Part shown: positions 53,165 through 62,525 of the stretch, piece by piece
Layout of the letters: every line of letters begins with the position of its first letter
Position numbering within the stretch: position 1 is the first letter of the stretch
Assembly (NCBI RefSeq): GCF_024585165.1
Contig: NZ_CP029008.1
Coordinates: 6,033,501-6,097,500, forward strand
Length of the DNA: 64,000 nt
Origin: Bradyrhizobium sp. WBOS07
GTDB taxonomy: Bacteria > Pseudomonadota > Alphaproteobacteria > Rhizobiales > Xanthobacteraceae
Direction: 5' to 3'
The notes under the pieces: model-generated
The model's database searches: none
Told to the model about the DNA's origin: nothing
Seen by the model: only the letters and a program-made list of their open reading frames with translations
Program-made: the position numbers and the translations under genes

Positions 53165-55753
53165 GTGCTGCAAAGCGTCGTCGTTGCCATCGTCAGGGCC
53201 TGCACCCGGTTTGCCTCCCTCGTCGTCGTTATCGGGCTCCTGCTCTCGGTGGGCGCGGGCTATTACGCGTCCCGGCACTTCGCCATCAACACCGACATCA
53301 ATTCGCTGATTTCTCAAAACCTCGACTGGCGCAAGCGTGACCAGCAATTCGACAAGGCGTTCGACCAGAATGAGCTGATCCTGGCCGTGGTCGAAGCCCG
53401 AACGCCCGAGATGGCGCGCGCAGCGTCGGATGCGCTCTATGCCAGGCTGAAGGGCGACAAGACCAACTTCCACTCGATGCAGCAGCTCGGCGGCGGCGAG
53501 TTCTTCGAGAAGAACGGCCTGTTGTTCCTGCCGACCGAAGAGGTCGGCAAGATCACCGGCCAGTTCGAAGCCGCCGCGCCCCTGATCGAGATCATGGCCG
53601 GCGATCCCTCGATCCGTGGCCTGACCGGTGCGCTGGAGACCGGACTTGCAGGCGTCAAGCGCGGCCAGGTCAAGCTCGACAACACCGAGCGGCCATTCAA
53701 CCTGATCGCGCAGACGGTCGAGACCGTGCTCAACAAGGGCGATGCGAGCTTCTCCTGGCGCGAGCTCGTCAGCGACGAGCCGCTGAAGGATAGCGACAAG
53801 CGCGCCTTCATCGAGTTCAAGCCGATCCTCGACTACAACGCATTGGAGCCCGGCAAGGATGCCACCGATGCGATCCGCAAGGCCGCTGCGGACCTGGATT
53901 TCCCGGCCAAGTACCAGGCGCGGGTGCGGCTGACCGGCCCGGTCCCGATCGCCAACGAGGAATACGCCACCGTCCAGGAGGGCGCCGTCATCAACGGCGT
54001 CGGCACGGTTCTCGTCGTGCTGGTCATCCTCTGGCTCGCGCTGCATTCGTCGAAGATCATCTTCGCCGTCTTCGTCAATCTGTTCGTCGGCCTTGCGCTC
54101 ACGACGGCGGCCGGCCTGATGATGGTCGGATCGTTCAATCTGCTGTCGATCGCGTTCGCAGTGCTGTTCGTCGGCCTCGGCGTCGATTTCGGCATCCAGT
54201 ACAGCGTCCGCTACCGCTCGGAGCGCTACAAGCACAACGATCTTGCGGGCGCGCTGGTGCTGGCCGCCAAGCGCTCGGCGGTGCCGCTGTCGCTCGCGGC
54301 GATGGCGACCGCCGCCGGCTTCCTCTGCTTCATGCCGACCGACTACCAGGGCATCGCGGAGCTCGGCCAGATCGCCGGCGTCGGCATGCTGGTGGCGTTC
54401 ATCTCGTCGATCACCGTTCTGCCGGCCATGCTGAAGCTGCTGAACCCGCCGGGCGAGAAGGAGCCGGTCGGCTACGCCTTCCTGGCGCCGCTCGACCACT
54501 TCCTGGAGAAGCACCGCGTGCTGATCGTCGGCGGCACGCTGCTGCTGGCGCTCGGCGGCCTGCCGCTGCTCTATTTCATGAAGTTCGACTTCAACCCGAT
54601 GAACCTGCGCAATCCGAAGGCCGAATCGATCGCGACCTTCCTCGATCTGCGCAAGGACCCCAACACCGGCGCCAATGCCATCAACGTGATGGCCACGTCC
54701 GAAGAGCAGGCACGACAGATCGAGGCGAAGCTGGAGAAGGTGCCCGAGGTGCTCAGGGTGATGTCGCTCGACAGTTTCGTGCCGCAGGACCAGCCGCCGA
54801 AGCTGAAGCTGCTCGCGCAGGGCGCCAAGGTGCTGAACCCCGCGCTCAACCCCGATCAGATCGATGCGGCGCCGTCGGACCAGGAGAACGTCGAGGCGCT
54901 GAAATCCTCCGTCGACAATCTGCGCCGGACCGCGGGCGATGCCAAGGGACCGGGTGCGGTCGCCTCGCGCCGTCTGGCGGACGCCCTCGAAAAGCTCGCC
55001 AATGGCGACGAGGCCACGCGCAACAAGGCGCAGGACGTGTTCGTCACGCCGATGAAGATCGTGTTCGACCAGCTCAAGAACGCGATGCAGGCCGAGCCCG
55101 TCACCCTGAAATCGCTACCGCCCGACCTCGTCAGTGCCTGGAAGAGCAAGGACGGCGTCATCCGCGTCGAGGCGCTGCCCAAGGGCGATCCCAACGACAA
55201 CGACACGCTGCGCAAGTTTGCGGCGGCGGTGCTCGTTGCCGAGCCGACCGCGATCGGCGGGCCGGTCTCGATCCTGAAATCCGGCGACACCGTGGTGCGG
55301 GCGTTCATCCACGCCGGCATCTATGCGCTGCTGGTGATCGGCCTGTTGCTGTGGATCACGCTGCGCCGCTTCGTCGACGTGCTGATGACCTTGGTGCCGC
55401 TCCTGGTTGCCGGCGCGGTCACGCTCGAGATCTGCGTCTTGATCGGCCTGCCGCTCAACTTCGCCAACATCGTCGCATTCCCGCTGCTGCTCGGCGTCGG
55501 CGTCGCCTTCAAGATCTATTATGTCGTGGCCTGGCGCTCGGGCAGGACCAACCTGCTCCAGACCAGCCTGACACGCGCGATCTTCTTCAGCGCGCTGACG
55601 ACGGCGACCGCGTTCGGCAGCCTGTGGCTGTCGAGCCATCCCGGCACGTCCAGCATGGGCAAGCTGCTGGCCCTTTCGCTGGTGACGACGCTCGCGGCCG
55701 TGCTGCTGTTCCAGCCGGCCCTAATGGGCAAACCCCGCAATCTCAGGGAGTAA
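53165..55753 (+). CDS. hpnN: Hopanoid RND transporter HpnN (MMPL family)
   Basis: 862 residues, full length. RND topology with helix 1 at residues 18-36, a large periplasmic loop to about 275, five helices (including VGLGVDFGIQYSVRYRSERY), helix 7 near 460 and a second set with FANIVAFPLLLGVGVAFKIYY at the end. HpnN moves C35 and other hopanoids from the inner to the outer membrane in Rhodopseudomonas; its crystal structure is known from Burkholderia. The GTG at 53165 is preceded by AAAGAAAAG. Preceded by an EcfG-type promoter and convergent, by 33 bp, with the DUF2147 gene. Confidence 0.95.
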   Translation: MLQSVVVAIVRACTRFASLVVVIGLLLSVGAGYYASRHFAINTDINSLISQNLDWRKRDQQFDKAFDQNELILAVVEARTPEMARAASDALYARLKGDKTNFHSMQQLGGGEFFEKNGLLFLPTEEVGKITGQFEAAAPLIEIMAGDPSIRGLTGALETGLAGVKRGQVKLDNTERPFNLIAQTVETVLNKGDASFSWRELVSDEPLKDSDKRAFIEFKPILDYNALEPGKDATDAIRKAAADLDFPAKYQARVRLTGPVPIANEEYATVQEGAVINGVGTVLVVLVILWLALHSSKIIFAVFVNLFVGLALTTAAGLMMVGSFNLLSIAFAVLFVGLGVDFGIQYSVRYRSERYKHNDLAGALVLAAKRSAVPLSLAAMATAAGFLCFMPTDYQGIAELGQIAGVGMLVAFISSITVLPAMLKLLNPPGEKEPVGYAFLAPLDHFLEKHRVLIVGGTLLLALGGLPLLYFMKFDFNPMNLRNPKAESIATFLDLRKDPNTGANAINVMATSEEQARQIEAKLEKVPEVLRVMSLDSFVPQDQPPKLKLLAQGAKVLNPALNPDQIDAAPSDQENVEALKSSVDNLRRTAGDAKGPGAVASRRLADALEKLANGDEATRNKAQDVFVTPMKIVFDQLKNAMQAEPVTLKSLPPDLVSAWKSKDGVIRVEALPKGDPNDNDTLRKFAAAVLVAEPTAIGGPVSILKSGDTVVRAFIHAGIYALLVIGLLLWITLRRFVDVLMTLVPLLVAGAVTLEICVLIGLPLNFANIVAFPLLLGVGVAFKIYYVVAWRSGRTNLLQTSLTRAIFFSALTTATAFGSLWLSSHPGTSSMGKLLALSLVTTLAAVLLFQPALMGKPRNLRE

Positions 55754-56347
55754 GCAGATGTCGCCGACCGGATCGGTGGCGCTCTTCTGACCGGGTTTGG
55801 CTGCGCCGGCGGGCTTCGGGGCCGCGGGCGCAGGCGCGGCGGCAACCGTCGTACCTGCGGCTTTCGGCGCCGCGCCGGTGGGCTTCGGCGCGCCCTTGGC
55901 CATGGCATTGGCGGTGCTCGAGGGGATCGGCGGGCCAACCCGGGTCCAGGTCTCGCCTCCGCACAGGAAGCCCATCACGCAGCCCTTGATTTCGAGCTGG
56001 TCGGTGCCGACAGGCGTGATGGTCGCGCTGTAGATCTGGCCGTCCTGGGCGTTATAGACCTGTCCCTCCCACTGATCGGCGCCCGCCTTCTTCTTCATGT
56101 CGATCAGCGTCACCATGCCCAGCGTCGGCCTGTTCTTTTTCGAGACATCAGGATTGTTCTCGTCGCGCCCGCCGGGCTTCTTTTCCCAGGCCACGGCCCC
56201 CCACATGCTGCCATTGCATTGGGCGACGCGGATGTTGGCGACGCCGTCGGCGACCCGCCAATCGCCGGTGGGGTCGGCGGCGAGCGCCGGGGTCAGACAG
56301 GTGTAACCGCCAGCCAGTATGAGACCGGTGTAAAGGGCTAAACGCAT
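55721..56347 (-). CDS. DUF2147 secreted protein
   Basis: 208 residues. Signal peptide MRLALYTGLILAGGYTCLTPALA, then a DUF2147 domain (ADPTGDWRVADGVANIRVAQC, WEGQVYNAQDGQIYSATIT, CVMGFLCGGETWTRV) and a Pro/Ala/Lys-rich tail. The domain is a small beta-rich periplasmic fold of unknown function. The ATG at 56347 has AGGA 9 bp upstream. Its 3-prime end overlaps that of hpnN by 33 bp, tail to tail. Confidence 0.85.
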   Translation of the reverse strand: MRLALYTGLILAGGYTCLTPALAADPTGDWRVADGVANIRVAQCNGSMWGAVAWEKKPGGRDENNPDVSKKNRPTLGMVTLIDMKKKAGADQWEGQVYNAQDGQIYSATITPVGTDQLEIKGCVMGFLCGGETWTRVGPPIPSSTANAMAKGAPKPTGAAPKAAGTTVAAAPAPAAPKPAGAAKPGQKSATDPVGDICLLPEIAGFAH

Positions 56348-56425
56348 GGTAGTTCCTCGGCAGTGCAACATGGTTTAAAGCTGTGCTTGCGAAGATGGTC
56401 CGAAAAAGGGCAAAAGGCCGCACAG

Positions 56426-56443
56426 ACCGTTTTCAGTAACGGT
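56426..56443. promoter_or_regulatory. Candidate operator dyad upstream of hpnO
   Basis: ACCGTT-N6-AACGGT is a perfect 6-bp dyad in the 141-bp gap between the divergent DUF2147 gene and hpnO. A TTGACG follows at 56453. It may be a regulator site; the regulator is unknown. Confidence 0.35.
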
Positions 56444-56488
56444 CCCTTTTCAGTTGACGAGCCGGCCCTCAACCGAAGTATGTAACGG

Positions 56489-57880
56489 ATGCACAGCCCA
56501 AATCCAGACATGTCTCAGCTATTCGCGGACCGTCAGGCCCAGCGCAGCACCCTGCATAATCGGTATCTGAACGAGCAGTTCGTTCGGGTCCTCAAGACCA
56601 TCGGCTACGACGTCGGCTTCCAGAAGGGGCAGGGGCAGTATCTCTACGATCGCGACGGCGCCCGCTATCTCGACCTGTTGTCCGGCTTTGGCGTGTTTGC
56701 GATCGGGCGCAATCATCCGGTCATGCGCGAGGCGCTCAAGAGCGTGCTCGATGCCGACCTGCCCAACCTCGTCCAGTTCGACGTCTCGACGCTGGCCGGC
56801 GTGCTGGCCGAGCGGCTGCTGAAATACGTGCCTTATCTGGACAAGGTGTTCTTCGCCAATTCCGGCGCCGAATGCGTCGAAGCCGCGATCAAGTTCGCGC
56901 GTGGCGCGACGGGGCGTCCCGGCATCGTCTATTGCGCGCACGGCTATCACGGCCTGACCTATGGCGCGCTGTCGCTCACCGGCGATTCGAATTTCCGCAC
57001 CGGCTTCGAGCCGCTGCTGCCCGGTTGCACCCCGATCCCGTTCAACGATCTGGCGGCGCTGGAAAAGGCGCTGGCCTCGCGCGAGGTCGCCGCCTTCGTC
57101 GTCGAGCCGATCCAGGGCAAGGGCGTCAACATGCCCACCGACGAGTTCCTGCCCGGCGCGGCGGCGCTCTGCAAGAAATACGGCACGCTGTTCGTCGCCG
57201 ACGAGATCCAGACCGGCATGGGCCGCACTGGCCGCTTCCTCGCGGTCGAGCACTGGAACGTCGAGCCCGACATGGTGCTGCTGTCGAAGTCGCTGTCGGG
57301 CGGCCATGTGCCGGTCGGCGCGGTGCTGACGCGCAAGGCCATCTTCGACAAGATCTTCAACCAGATGGACCGCGCCGTGGTGCACGGCTCCACCTTCTCC
57401 AAGAACGACCTCGCGATGGCCGCCGGTATCGCCACGCTCGATGTCATGGAATCCGAGAAGCTGATCGAATCCGCCGCCAAGCGCGGCGCCGAGCTGCGCC
57501 TCGCGCTGACGCGCATGGTGCCGGGCTACGAGCTGATGAAGGAAGTCCGCGGCAAGGGCCTGATGATCGGCGTCGAGTTCGGCCCGCCGAAATCGCTGCG
57601 CTTGCGCGCCTCCTGGAACGTGCTGGAGACCGCCAACAAGGGCCTGTTCTGCCAGCTCATCACCGTGCCGCTGTTCAAGGACCACAAGATCCTCACGCAG
57701 GTCGCCGGCCACGGCAGCCACACCATCAAGCTGCTGCCGCCGCTTACCATTACCGAGGAAGACTGCAGCTGGATCGAGAAGTCGTTCGACGACGTCATCG
57801 CCGGCAGCCACAAGGTCCCCGGCGCGATCTGGTCGCTTGGCAAGACGCTGGTGGACAACGCGGTGAGACGGTCGGCCTAG
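56489..57880 (+). CDS. hpnO: Hopanoid aminotransferase HpnO
   Basis: 463 residues, class III PLP aminotransferase. Conserved parts are FFANSGAECVEAAIKFAR (cofactor site), FVVEPIQGKGVNMP, VADEIQTGMGRTG and the lysine in LLSKSLSGGHVP. Known role: converts ribosylhopane, probably through an aldehyde, to bacteriohopaneaminotriol. The start is the ATG at 56489; a second in-frame ATG at 56510 (MSQLFADRQ) is possible. It stands alone on the forward strand downstream of hpnN. Confidence 0.93.
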   Translation: MHSPNPDMSQLFADRQAQRSTLHNRYLNEQFVRVLKTIGYDVGFQKGQGQYLYDRDGARYLDLLSGFGVFAIGRNHPVMREALKSVLDADLPNLVQFDVSTLAGVLAERLLKYVPYLDKVFFANSGAECVEAAIKFARGATGRPGIVYCAHGYHGLTYGALSLTGDSNFRTGFEPLLPGCTPIPFNDLAALEKALASREVAAFVVEPIQGKGVNMPTDEFLPGAAALCKKYGTLFVADEIQTGMGRTGRFLAVEHWNVEPDMVLLSKSLSGGHVPVGAVLTRKAIFDKIFNQMDRAVVHGSTFSKNDLAMAAGIATLDVMESEKLIESAAKRGAELRLALTRMVPGYELMKEVRGKGLMIGVEFGPPKSLRLRASWNVLETANKGLFCQLITVPLFKDHKILTQVAGHGSHTIKLLPPLTITEEDCSWIEKSFDDVIAGSHKVPGAIWSLGKTLVDNAVRRSA

Positions 57881-57907
57881 CGCAGGACGCGCCTGTGAAT
57901 ATGCGCG

Positions 57908-58507
57908 TCAGTCGGCAAACACCGTATTGAACATCGCTGCGGCATCGCCGTCCTTTGCGATGGCGAGGATTGCGCGGCGTTCCGTGCCGTAGAAGAGCGG
58001 AATGTCGATCCAGTCCCTGCTCCTGATTAGGCGCCGGTTTGCCGATGCGTTCTGCGCGACGCCGGACAAGCCAATCAGAAAGTGCGTGTCGTCGATTTTT
58101 ACGGACAGCGCGTCGATCGGAACGCCTTTGGCCTGCTCACTTGTTTTCAGCATCAGGCCCATCACCTGCTTGATGCTGCCGCCCGCGAAGTCGAGAGGCG
58201 GGGTGAAGTCGACCTGGACTGTGTGGCTGGCGGAGAGTGACGAATCGAAGTTGCGGCGAAAAGAGACTGTCATCCGCGCACCTCGGGAAGGGATGACGAC
58301 GTTGCCCCGTATGATGATGTCGCCGGGCGGCGCCGAAGGATCGGCCGTCCGCTCTGTCCGCCAAGTCACCTGGCCTTCGGCCTTGTCGCCCTGTCCTGCG
58401 CCTTCTTCGTAGAGAACAGCTTGCCGTGCGACGTCCCGTGTAGCTGCTTGCGCCAGCGCCGTAGCAGCCGAGGTCAGTGCGACAGCAAAAACCAGAATTC
58501 GTTTCAT
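57908..58507 (-). CDS. Secreted protein of unknown function
   Basis: 199 residues. Signal peptide MKRILVFAVALTSAATALAQA. The mature region has VTWRTERTADPSAPPGDIIIRGNVVIPSRGARMTVSF, a beta-strand-rich domain, and ends DIPLFYGTERRAILAIAKDGDAAAMFNTVF. It looks like a periplasmic protein with the immunoglobulin-like features of some invasion-associated IalB-type proteins, but I do not recognise it. The ATG at 58507 is chosen because the signal peptide starts there. It converges on hpnO with a 27-bp gap. Confidence 0.7.
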   Translation of the reverse strand: MKRILVFAVALTSAATALAQAATRDVARQAVLYEEGAGQGDKAEGQVTWRTERTADPSAPPGDIIIRGNVVIPSRGARMTVSFRRNFDSSLSASHTVQVDFTPPLDFAGGSIKQVMGLMLKTSEQAKGVPIDALSVKIDDTHFLIGLSGVAQNASANRRLIRSRDWIDIPLFYGTERRAILAIAKDGDAAAMFNTVFAD

Positions 58508-58595
58508 GACCTTGTAATTAGCAACGTGCGCCGGTGGATGCAACCGGGAGCTGTGTCGCCGCGGGGCCGCATTGCACGCCGCAGCGCGTCGAGAC

Positions 58596-59477
58596 CTATT
58601 TCGGGAATTCCCGCACTGCCTGCACGACGGCACCCGGCCTTTCCTGCGCGACGCAGTGTCCGGCGTTGTCGAAAACCAACTCGCTCGCGCGCGGCATCAG
58701 CGACACGGCACGTCGCGCCATCTCCCAGTAGATAGGCCACGAATTCGCAGCGGTCGTGACGCGCACCGGGCAGTCGATCTCGGCGAGTAAGCCAAACGGA
58801 TTGCCGCGGGCATCGCCAACGTAAACCTGCTCCATCGCTTCGTAGATCGGATGCAGAATTGCGGACTCGATCTCGGGCGTGCAGCAGAGCCGCACCCGGC
58901 CATGATCGAGCGGCACGAAGCCGTCGCGCACATAGGCGCGGAGCGAGGTCTCGGTCCAGTCCGCAAACGCCGGCGCCGCGCGGTAGCGCTCGAACACGGC
59001 GTCGGCGCTGTCGAATTCGGCGCGCCGGCGCAGCGTGCCTTGCAGGCGGGCGACGGATTCGTCGTTCAATCCTCCCGAACGAGCCGCACGGGGGTCCATG
59101 ACGGTCGGCTCCATAACGAACAGGCGCGCGAAACGTCCCGGCAGCAGTCTCGCCGCGAGCAGAAGATCGGTCGCGCCCGCGCTGTGGCCGATGCCGTAGA
59201 CGTTGCGCAGCTCGAGTGCATCCATTACTTGGCGGACGTCATCGGCATAATCGAGGAAATGATAGGCCCCGGGCTTGTGGCTGGCGCCATGGCCGCGGCG
59301 GTCCAGCGCGTAGACGGTGTAGGCCAATGCGAGCTCGCACGCGACCTCGTCCCAGACGGCGGCAACGAAGCCGGTGCCGTGCACGAGGAGAGCGGGCGGC
59401 TTGCCGCGCTCGCCCCACTGCAACATGGCGATCTCTGCGCCGGCCGGGCCGATGGAAAAGCGCTGTGGATTGATCAT
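58596..59477 (-). CDS. Alpha/beta hydrolase
   Basis: 293 residues with the serine nucleophile elbow GIGHSAGATDLLL, oxyanion loop HGTGFVAAVWDE, acid residue candidates in DCPVRVTTAANSWPI and the C-terminal histidine in DNAGHCVAQERPG. The fold is that of serine alpha/beta hydrolases with a cap. The substrate is unknown. It begins 12 bp after the GMC oxidoreductase stop on the same strand, so the two form an operon and probably share a pathway, for example oxidation then ester or lactone hydrolysis. Confidence 0.83.
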   Translation of the reverse strand: MINPQRFSIGPAGAEIAMLQWGERGKPPALLVHGTGFVAAVWDEVACELALAYTVYALDRRGHGASHKPGAYHFLDYADDVRQVMDALELRNVYGIGHSAGATDLLLAARLLPGRFARLFVMEPTVMDPRAARSGGLNDESVARLQGTLRRRAEFDSADAVFERYRAAPAFADWTETSLRAYVRDGFVPLDHGRVRLCCTPEIESAILHPIYEAMEQVYVGDARGNPFGLLAEIDCPVRVTTAANSWPIYWEMARRAVSLMPRASELVFDNAGHCVAQERPGAVVQAVREFPK

Positions 59478-59489
59478 GATGGCGGGACG

Positions 59490-61109
59490 CTACTTCGCAT
59501 CCTCCAAAATCATCGCGGAACCCTTCTCCGCGATCATCGCCGTCGGCGTGTTGGTGTTGCCGGAAGTGATCGTCGGCATGATCGAGGCATCGACGATGCG
59601 CAGGCCTGCGAGTCCGTAGAAGCGCAGGCGCTCGTCGACCACCGCCATGGGATCGCTGACCGCGCCCATCTTCGCCGTGCCGACGGGATGGAAAATGGTG
59701 GTGCCGATATCGCCGGCGGCTTTGGCCAGCGAGGCATCGTCGTCGCCGACGGTGGGGCCGGGCAAATATTCGCTCGGGCGATATTTGGCGAGCGCCTTCT
59801 GCTGCATCAGGCGGCGCGTGGTGCGGATGGCGTCGGCGGCGACCTGGCGGTCGTCCTCCGTCGACAGATAATTCGGCGCGATGACAGGCTTCTCGTCCGG
59901 GCTCGCCGAGCGCAGCCGCACGGTGCCGCGCGAGGTCGGCTGGAGATTGCAGGCGCTCACCGTGATGGCGGGGAAGCGGTGCAGGGGATCGCCGAACTTG
60001 TCGAGCGACAGTGGCTGCACGTGGAACTGGATGTTGGCGCGGGCGCGCGTCGCATCGGAGCGGGTGAAGATACCGAGCTGCGAAGGCGCCATGGTCAGGG
60101 GACCCCGGCGGCGGAAGGCGTAGTCGAGGCCCATCAACCCGCGGCGGAACAGATTGTAATAGGTCTCGTTCAGCGTGCGCACGCCCTCGACCTTGTAGAT
60201 CGCGCGCTGCTGCAGGTGATCTTGAAGATTGCGACCCACACCCGGCCTGTCCATGACGATGTCGATGCCGAGCGGCGACAGCCAGTCGGCGGGCCCGATT
60301 CCGGAGCGATGCAGCACCTGCACCGAGCCGATCGAGCCGGCCGAGAGGATCACCTCGCGTTTCGCGCGCGCCTCGATCATCTCGCCGTTCTGGATGAAGC
60401 GCACGCCGACGGCGTGGCCTTGCTCGATGATCAGGCGGTCGACCAGCACATGCTTCTCGAGCCGCAGGTTCGCCCGCCTCAAGGCCGGCTTGAGAAAGCC
60501 GCGCGCCGAGGACCAGCGCCGGCCGCGCTTCTGGTTGACGTGGAAATAGCTGGTGCCTTCGTTGTCGCCAGTGTTGAAATCGGGGATGCGCTTGATGCCC
60601 ATCTCCTCGGCAGCGTCGCCGACCGCATCGAGAATGTCCCATGACAGCCGCGGCGCTTCGATGCGCCAGCCACCGCCGGCGCCGTGATGCTCGCTCGCGC
60701 CCAGGAAATGATCTTCGAGCTTCCTGAACAGCGGCAGCACGTCGTCGTAGCCCCAGCCGGTCATGCCGAGCTGGCGCCAGTGATCGTAATCGGCAGCCTG
60801 TCCGCGCATCGAGATCATGGCGTTGATCGCCGAGCAGCCGCCGATCACCTTGCCGCGGGGATAGGCGAGCGAGCGGCCGTTCAGCCCGGGCTCGGCCTCG
60901 GTCTTGAACATCCAGTCCGAGCGCGGATTGCCGATCGCGAAGAGATAGCCGACCGGGATATGGAACCAGATCCAGTTGTCGTCGCCGCCGGCTTCGAGGA
61001 TGAGGACGCGGTTCTTGGGCTCGGCCGAGAGCCGGTTGGCGACGATGCAGCCGGCGGTGCCGGCCCCGACGACAATGTAGTCAAACTCACCTTCGAGCCG
61101 CCTTGGCAT
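59490..61109 (-). CDS. GMC-family FAD alcohol dehydrogenase
   Basis: 539 residues, choline dehydrogenase-like. N-terminal FAD motif DYIVVGAGTAGCIVANRLS with ILEAGG; the GMC signatures YPRGKVIGGCSAINAM and SAGSIGSVQVLHRSGIGP; catalytic C-terminal histidine in TTIFHPVGTAKMG and the final SIMPTITSGNTN. These enzymes oxidize choline, alkanols or other alcohols; the substrate is not decided. The ATG at 61109 gives MPRRLEGEFDY. Upstream in-frame sequence is not conserved. Operon with the alpha/beta hydrolase. Confidence 0.9.
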   Translation of the reverse strand: MPRRLEGEFDYIVVGAGTAGCIVANRLSAEPKNRVLILEAGGDDNWIWFHIPVGYLFAIGNPRSDWMFKTEAEPGLNGRSLAYPRGKVIGGCSAINAMISMRGQAADYDHWRQLGMTGWGYDDVLPLFRKLEDHFLGASEHHGAGGGWRIEAPRLSWDILDAVGDAAEEMGIKRIPDFNTGDNEGTSYFHVNQKRGRRWSSARGFLKPALRRANLRLEKHVLVDRLIIEQGHAVGVRFIQNGEMIEARAKREVILSAGSIGSVQVLHRSGIGPADWLSPLGIDIVMDRPGVGRNLQDHLQQRAIYKVEGVRTLNETYYNLFRRGLMGLDYAFRRRGPLTMAPSQLGIFTRSDATRARANIQFHVQPLSLDKFGDPLHRFPAITVSACNLQPTSRGTVRLRSASPDEKPVIAPNYLSTEDDRQVAADAIRTTRRLMQQKALAKYRPSEYLPGPTVGDDDASLAKAAGDIGTTIFHPVGTAKMGAVSDPMAVVDERLRFYGLAGLRIVDASIMPTITSGNTNTPTAMIAEKGSAMILEDAK

Positions 61110-61194
61110 TCTGCTTCCACCCAAACAGGCGTCACGCCGGGCTGGTCCCGGACATCCACGCGCTTTCCGTCCTAATAGTCGGACGTGGATGGCC

Positions 61195-61216
61195 AAGACA
61201 AGCTCAAGACAAGCTC
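61195..61216. repeat. Tandem duplication of an 11-bp unit
   Basis: AAGACAAGCTC occurs twice head to tail in the gap between the divergent GMC and M20 genes. Probably replication slippage; no function evident. Confidence 0.6.
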
Positions 61217-61351
61217 AAGCCGAGTTGGAGACGAGCCGGCGGCAAGGCCGGCCATGACGAGAGGACAGGGCTACCCTCGATCTGCGGGAGTTAGCTGGAC
61301 CGACGCTTGCATGGTAGACAGTCCTGCATTTCAACAAAGCTCGAGACCTCC

Positions 61352-62524
61352 ATGCCCATCGTCAACCGCGTCGCCGACCTCCAATCCGACATTCAGGCCT
61401 GGCGCCGGGACATCCACCAGCATCCCGAGCTGCTGTACGACGTCCACCGCACCGCAGCATTCGTGGCGGACCGGCTGCGCGAGTTCGGCTGCGACGAGGT
61501 CGTGACCGGCCTCGGCCAGACCGGCGTGGTCGGCGTCATCAAGGGCAGCAAGCCGGCCGGCGAAGGTCTCAAGGTGATCGGCATGCGTGCCGACATGGAC
61601 GCGCTGCCCGTCGACGAGCAGACCAACCTGCCTTACGCCTCCAAGATCCCGGGCAAGATGCACGCCTGCGGCCATGACGGTCACACCGCGATGCTGCTCG
61701 GAGCAGCCCGCTATCTCGCCGAGACCCGCAACTTCGCCGGCGATGCCGTGGTGATCTTCCAGCCGGCCGAAGAGGGCGGCGCCGGCGGCGCTGCCATGGT
61801 CAAGGACGGCCTGATGGAGCGCTTCGGCATCGAGCAGGTCTACGGCATGCACAACGGCCCGGGCATCCCGGTCGGCTCGTTCGCGATCCGGCCTGGCCCG
61901 ATCATGGCGGCGACCGACGAGGTCGACATCATGATCGAGGGCGTCGGCGGCCACGCCGCGCGTCCGCACAAATGCGTCGATTCCGTGCTGGTTGGTGCCC
62001 AGTTGATCACGGCGCTGCAATCGATCGTCGCGCGCAGCGTCGATCCTCTGGAATCGGCCGTGATCTCGATCTGCGAATTCCACGCCGGCAACGCCCGCAA
62101 CGTCATTCCGCAGACCGCGACTCTGCGGGGCACCATCCGCACCCTCTCGCCCGAGGTGCGCAAGCTGGTCGAGAAGCGCGTGCACGAGGTGGTGGCTGGC
62201 GTGGCGCAGATCACCGGCGCCAAGATCGACCTGCATTACAAGCGCAACTACCCGGTCGTGAACAACCACGCCGCCGAGACCGAGGTGGCGCGCCGCATCG
62301 CCAAGCAGGTCTCAGGCGATGCCAATGTGCACGAGATGCCGCCGCTGATGGGCGGCGAGGATTTCGCCTACATGCTGGAAGCGCGGCCCGGCGCCTTCAT
62401 CTTCTGCGGCAACGGCGACAGCGCCGGGCTGCATCATCCCGCCTACAATTTCAACGACGAGGCGATCGTCTACGGCACGTCCTATTGGGTGAAGCTGGTC
62501 GAGGAACAGCTGGCGGCGTCGTAG
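61352..62524 (+). CDS. M20-family amidohydrolase (hippurate hydrolase type)
   Basis: 390 residues. M20D amidohydrolase: RRDIHQHPELLYDVHRTA, the metal ligands in MRADMDALPV and HACGHDGHTAMLLGAARYL, the catalytic EEGGAGGA, dimerization domain from about 185 to 300 and the C-terminal MPPLMGGEDFAYM. It hydrolyses N-acyl amino acids such as hippurate, or auxin conjugates in related proteins. The ATG at 61352 follows the family start MPIVNRVAD. It is convergent with the UdgX gene; the stops are 1 bp apart. Confidence 0.92.
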   Translation: MPIVNRVADLQSDIQAWRRDIHQHPELLYDVHRTAAFVADRLREFGCDEVVTGLGQTGVVGVIKGSKPAGEGLKVIGMRADMDALPVDEQTNLPYASKIPGKMHACGHDGHTAMLLGAARYLAETRNFAGDAVVIFQPAEEGGAGGAAMVKDGLMERFGIEQVYGMHNGPGIPVGSFAIRPGPIMAATDEVDIMIEGVGGHAARPHKCVDSVLVGAQLITALQSIVARSVDPLESAVISICEFHAGNARNVIPQTATLRGTIRTLSPEVRKLVEKRVHEVVAGVAQITGAKIDLHYKRNYPVVNNHAAETEVARRIAKQVSGDANVHEMPPLMGGEDFAYMLEARPGAFIFCGNGDSAGLHHPAYNFNDEAIVYGTSYWVKLVEEQLAAS

Positions 62525-62525
62525 T

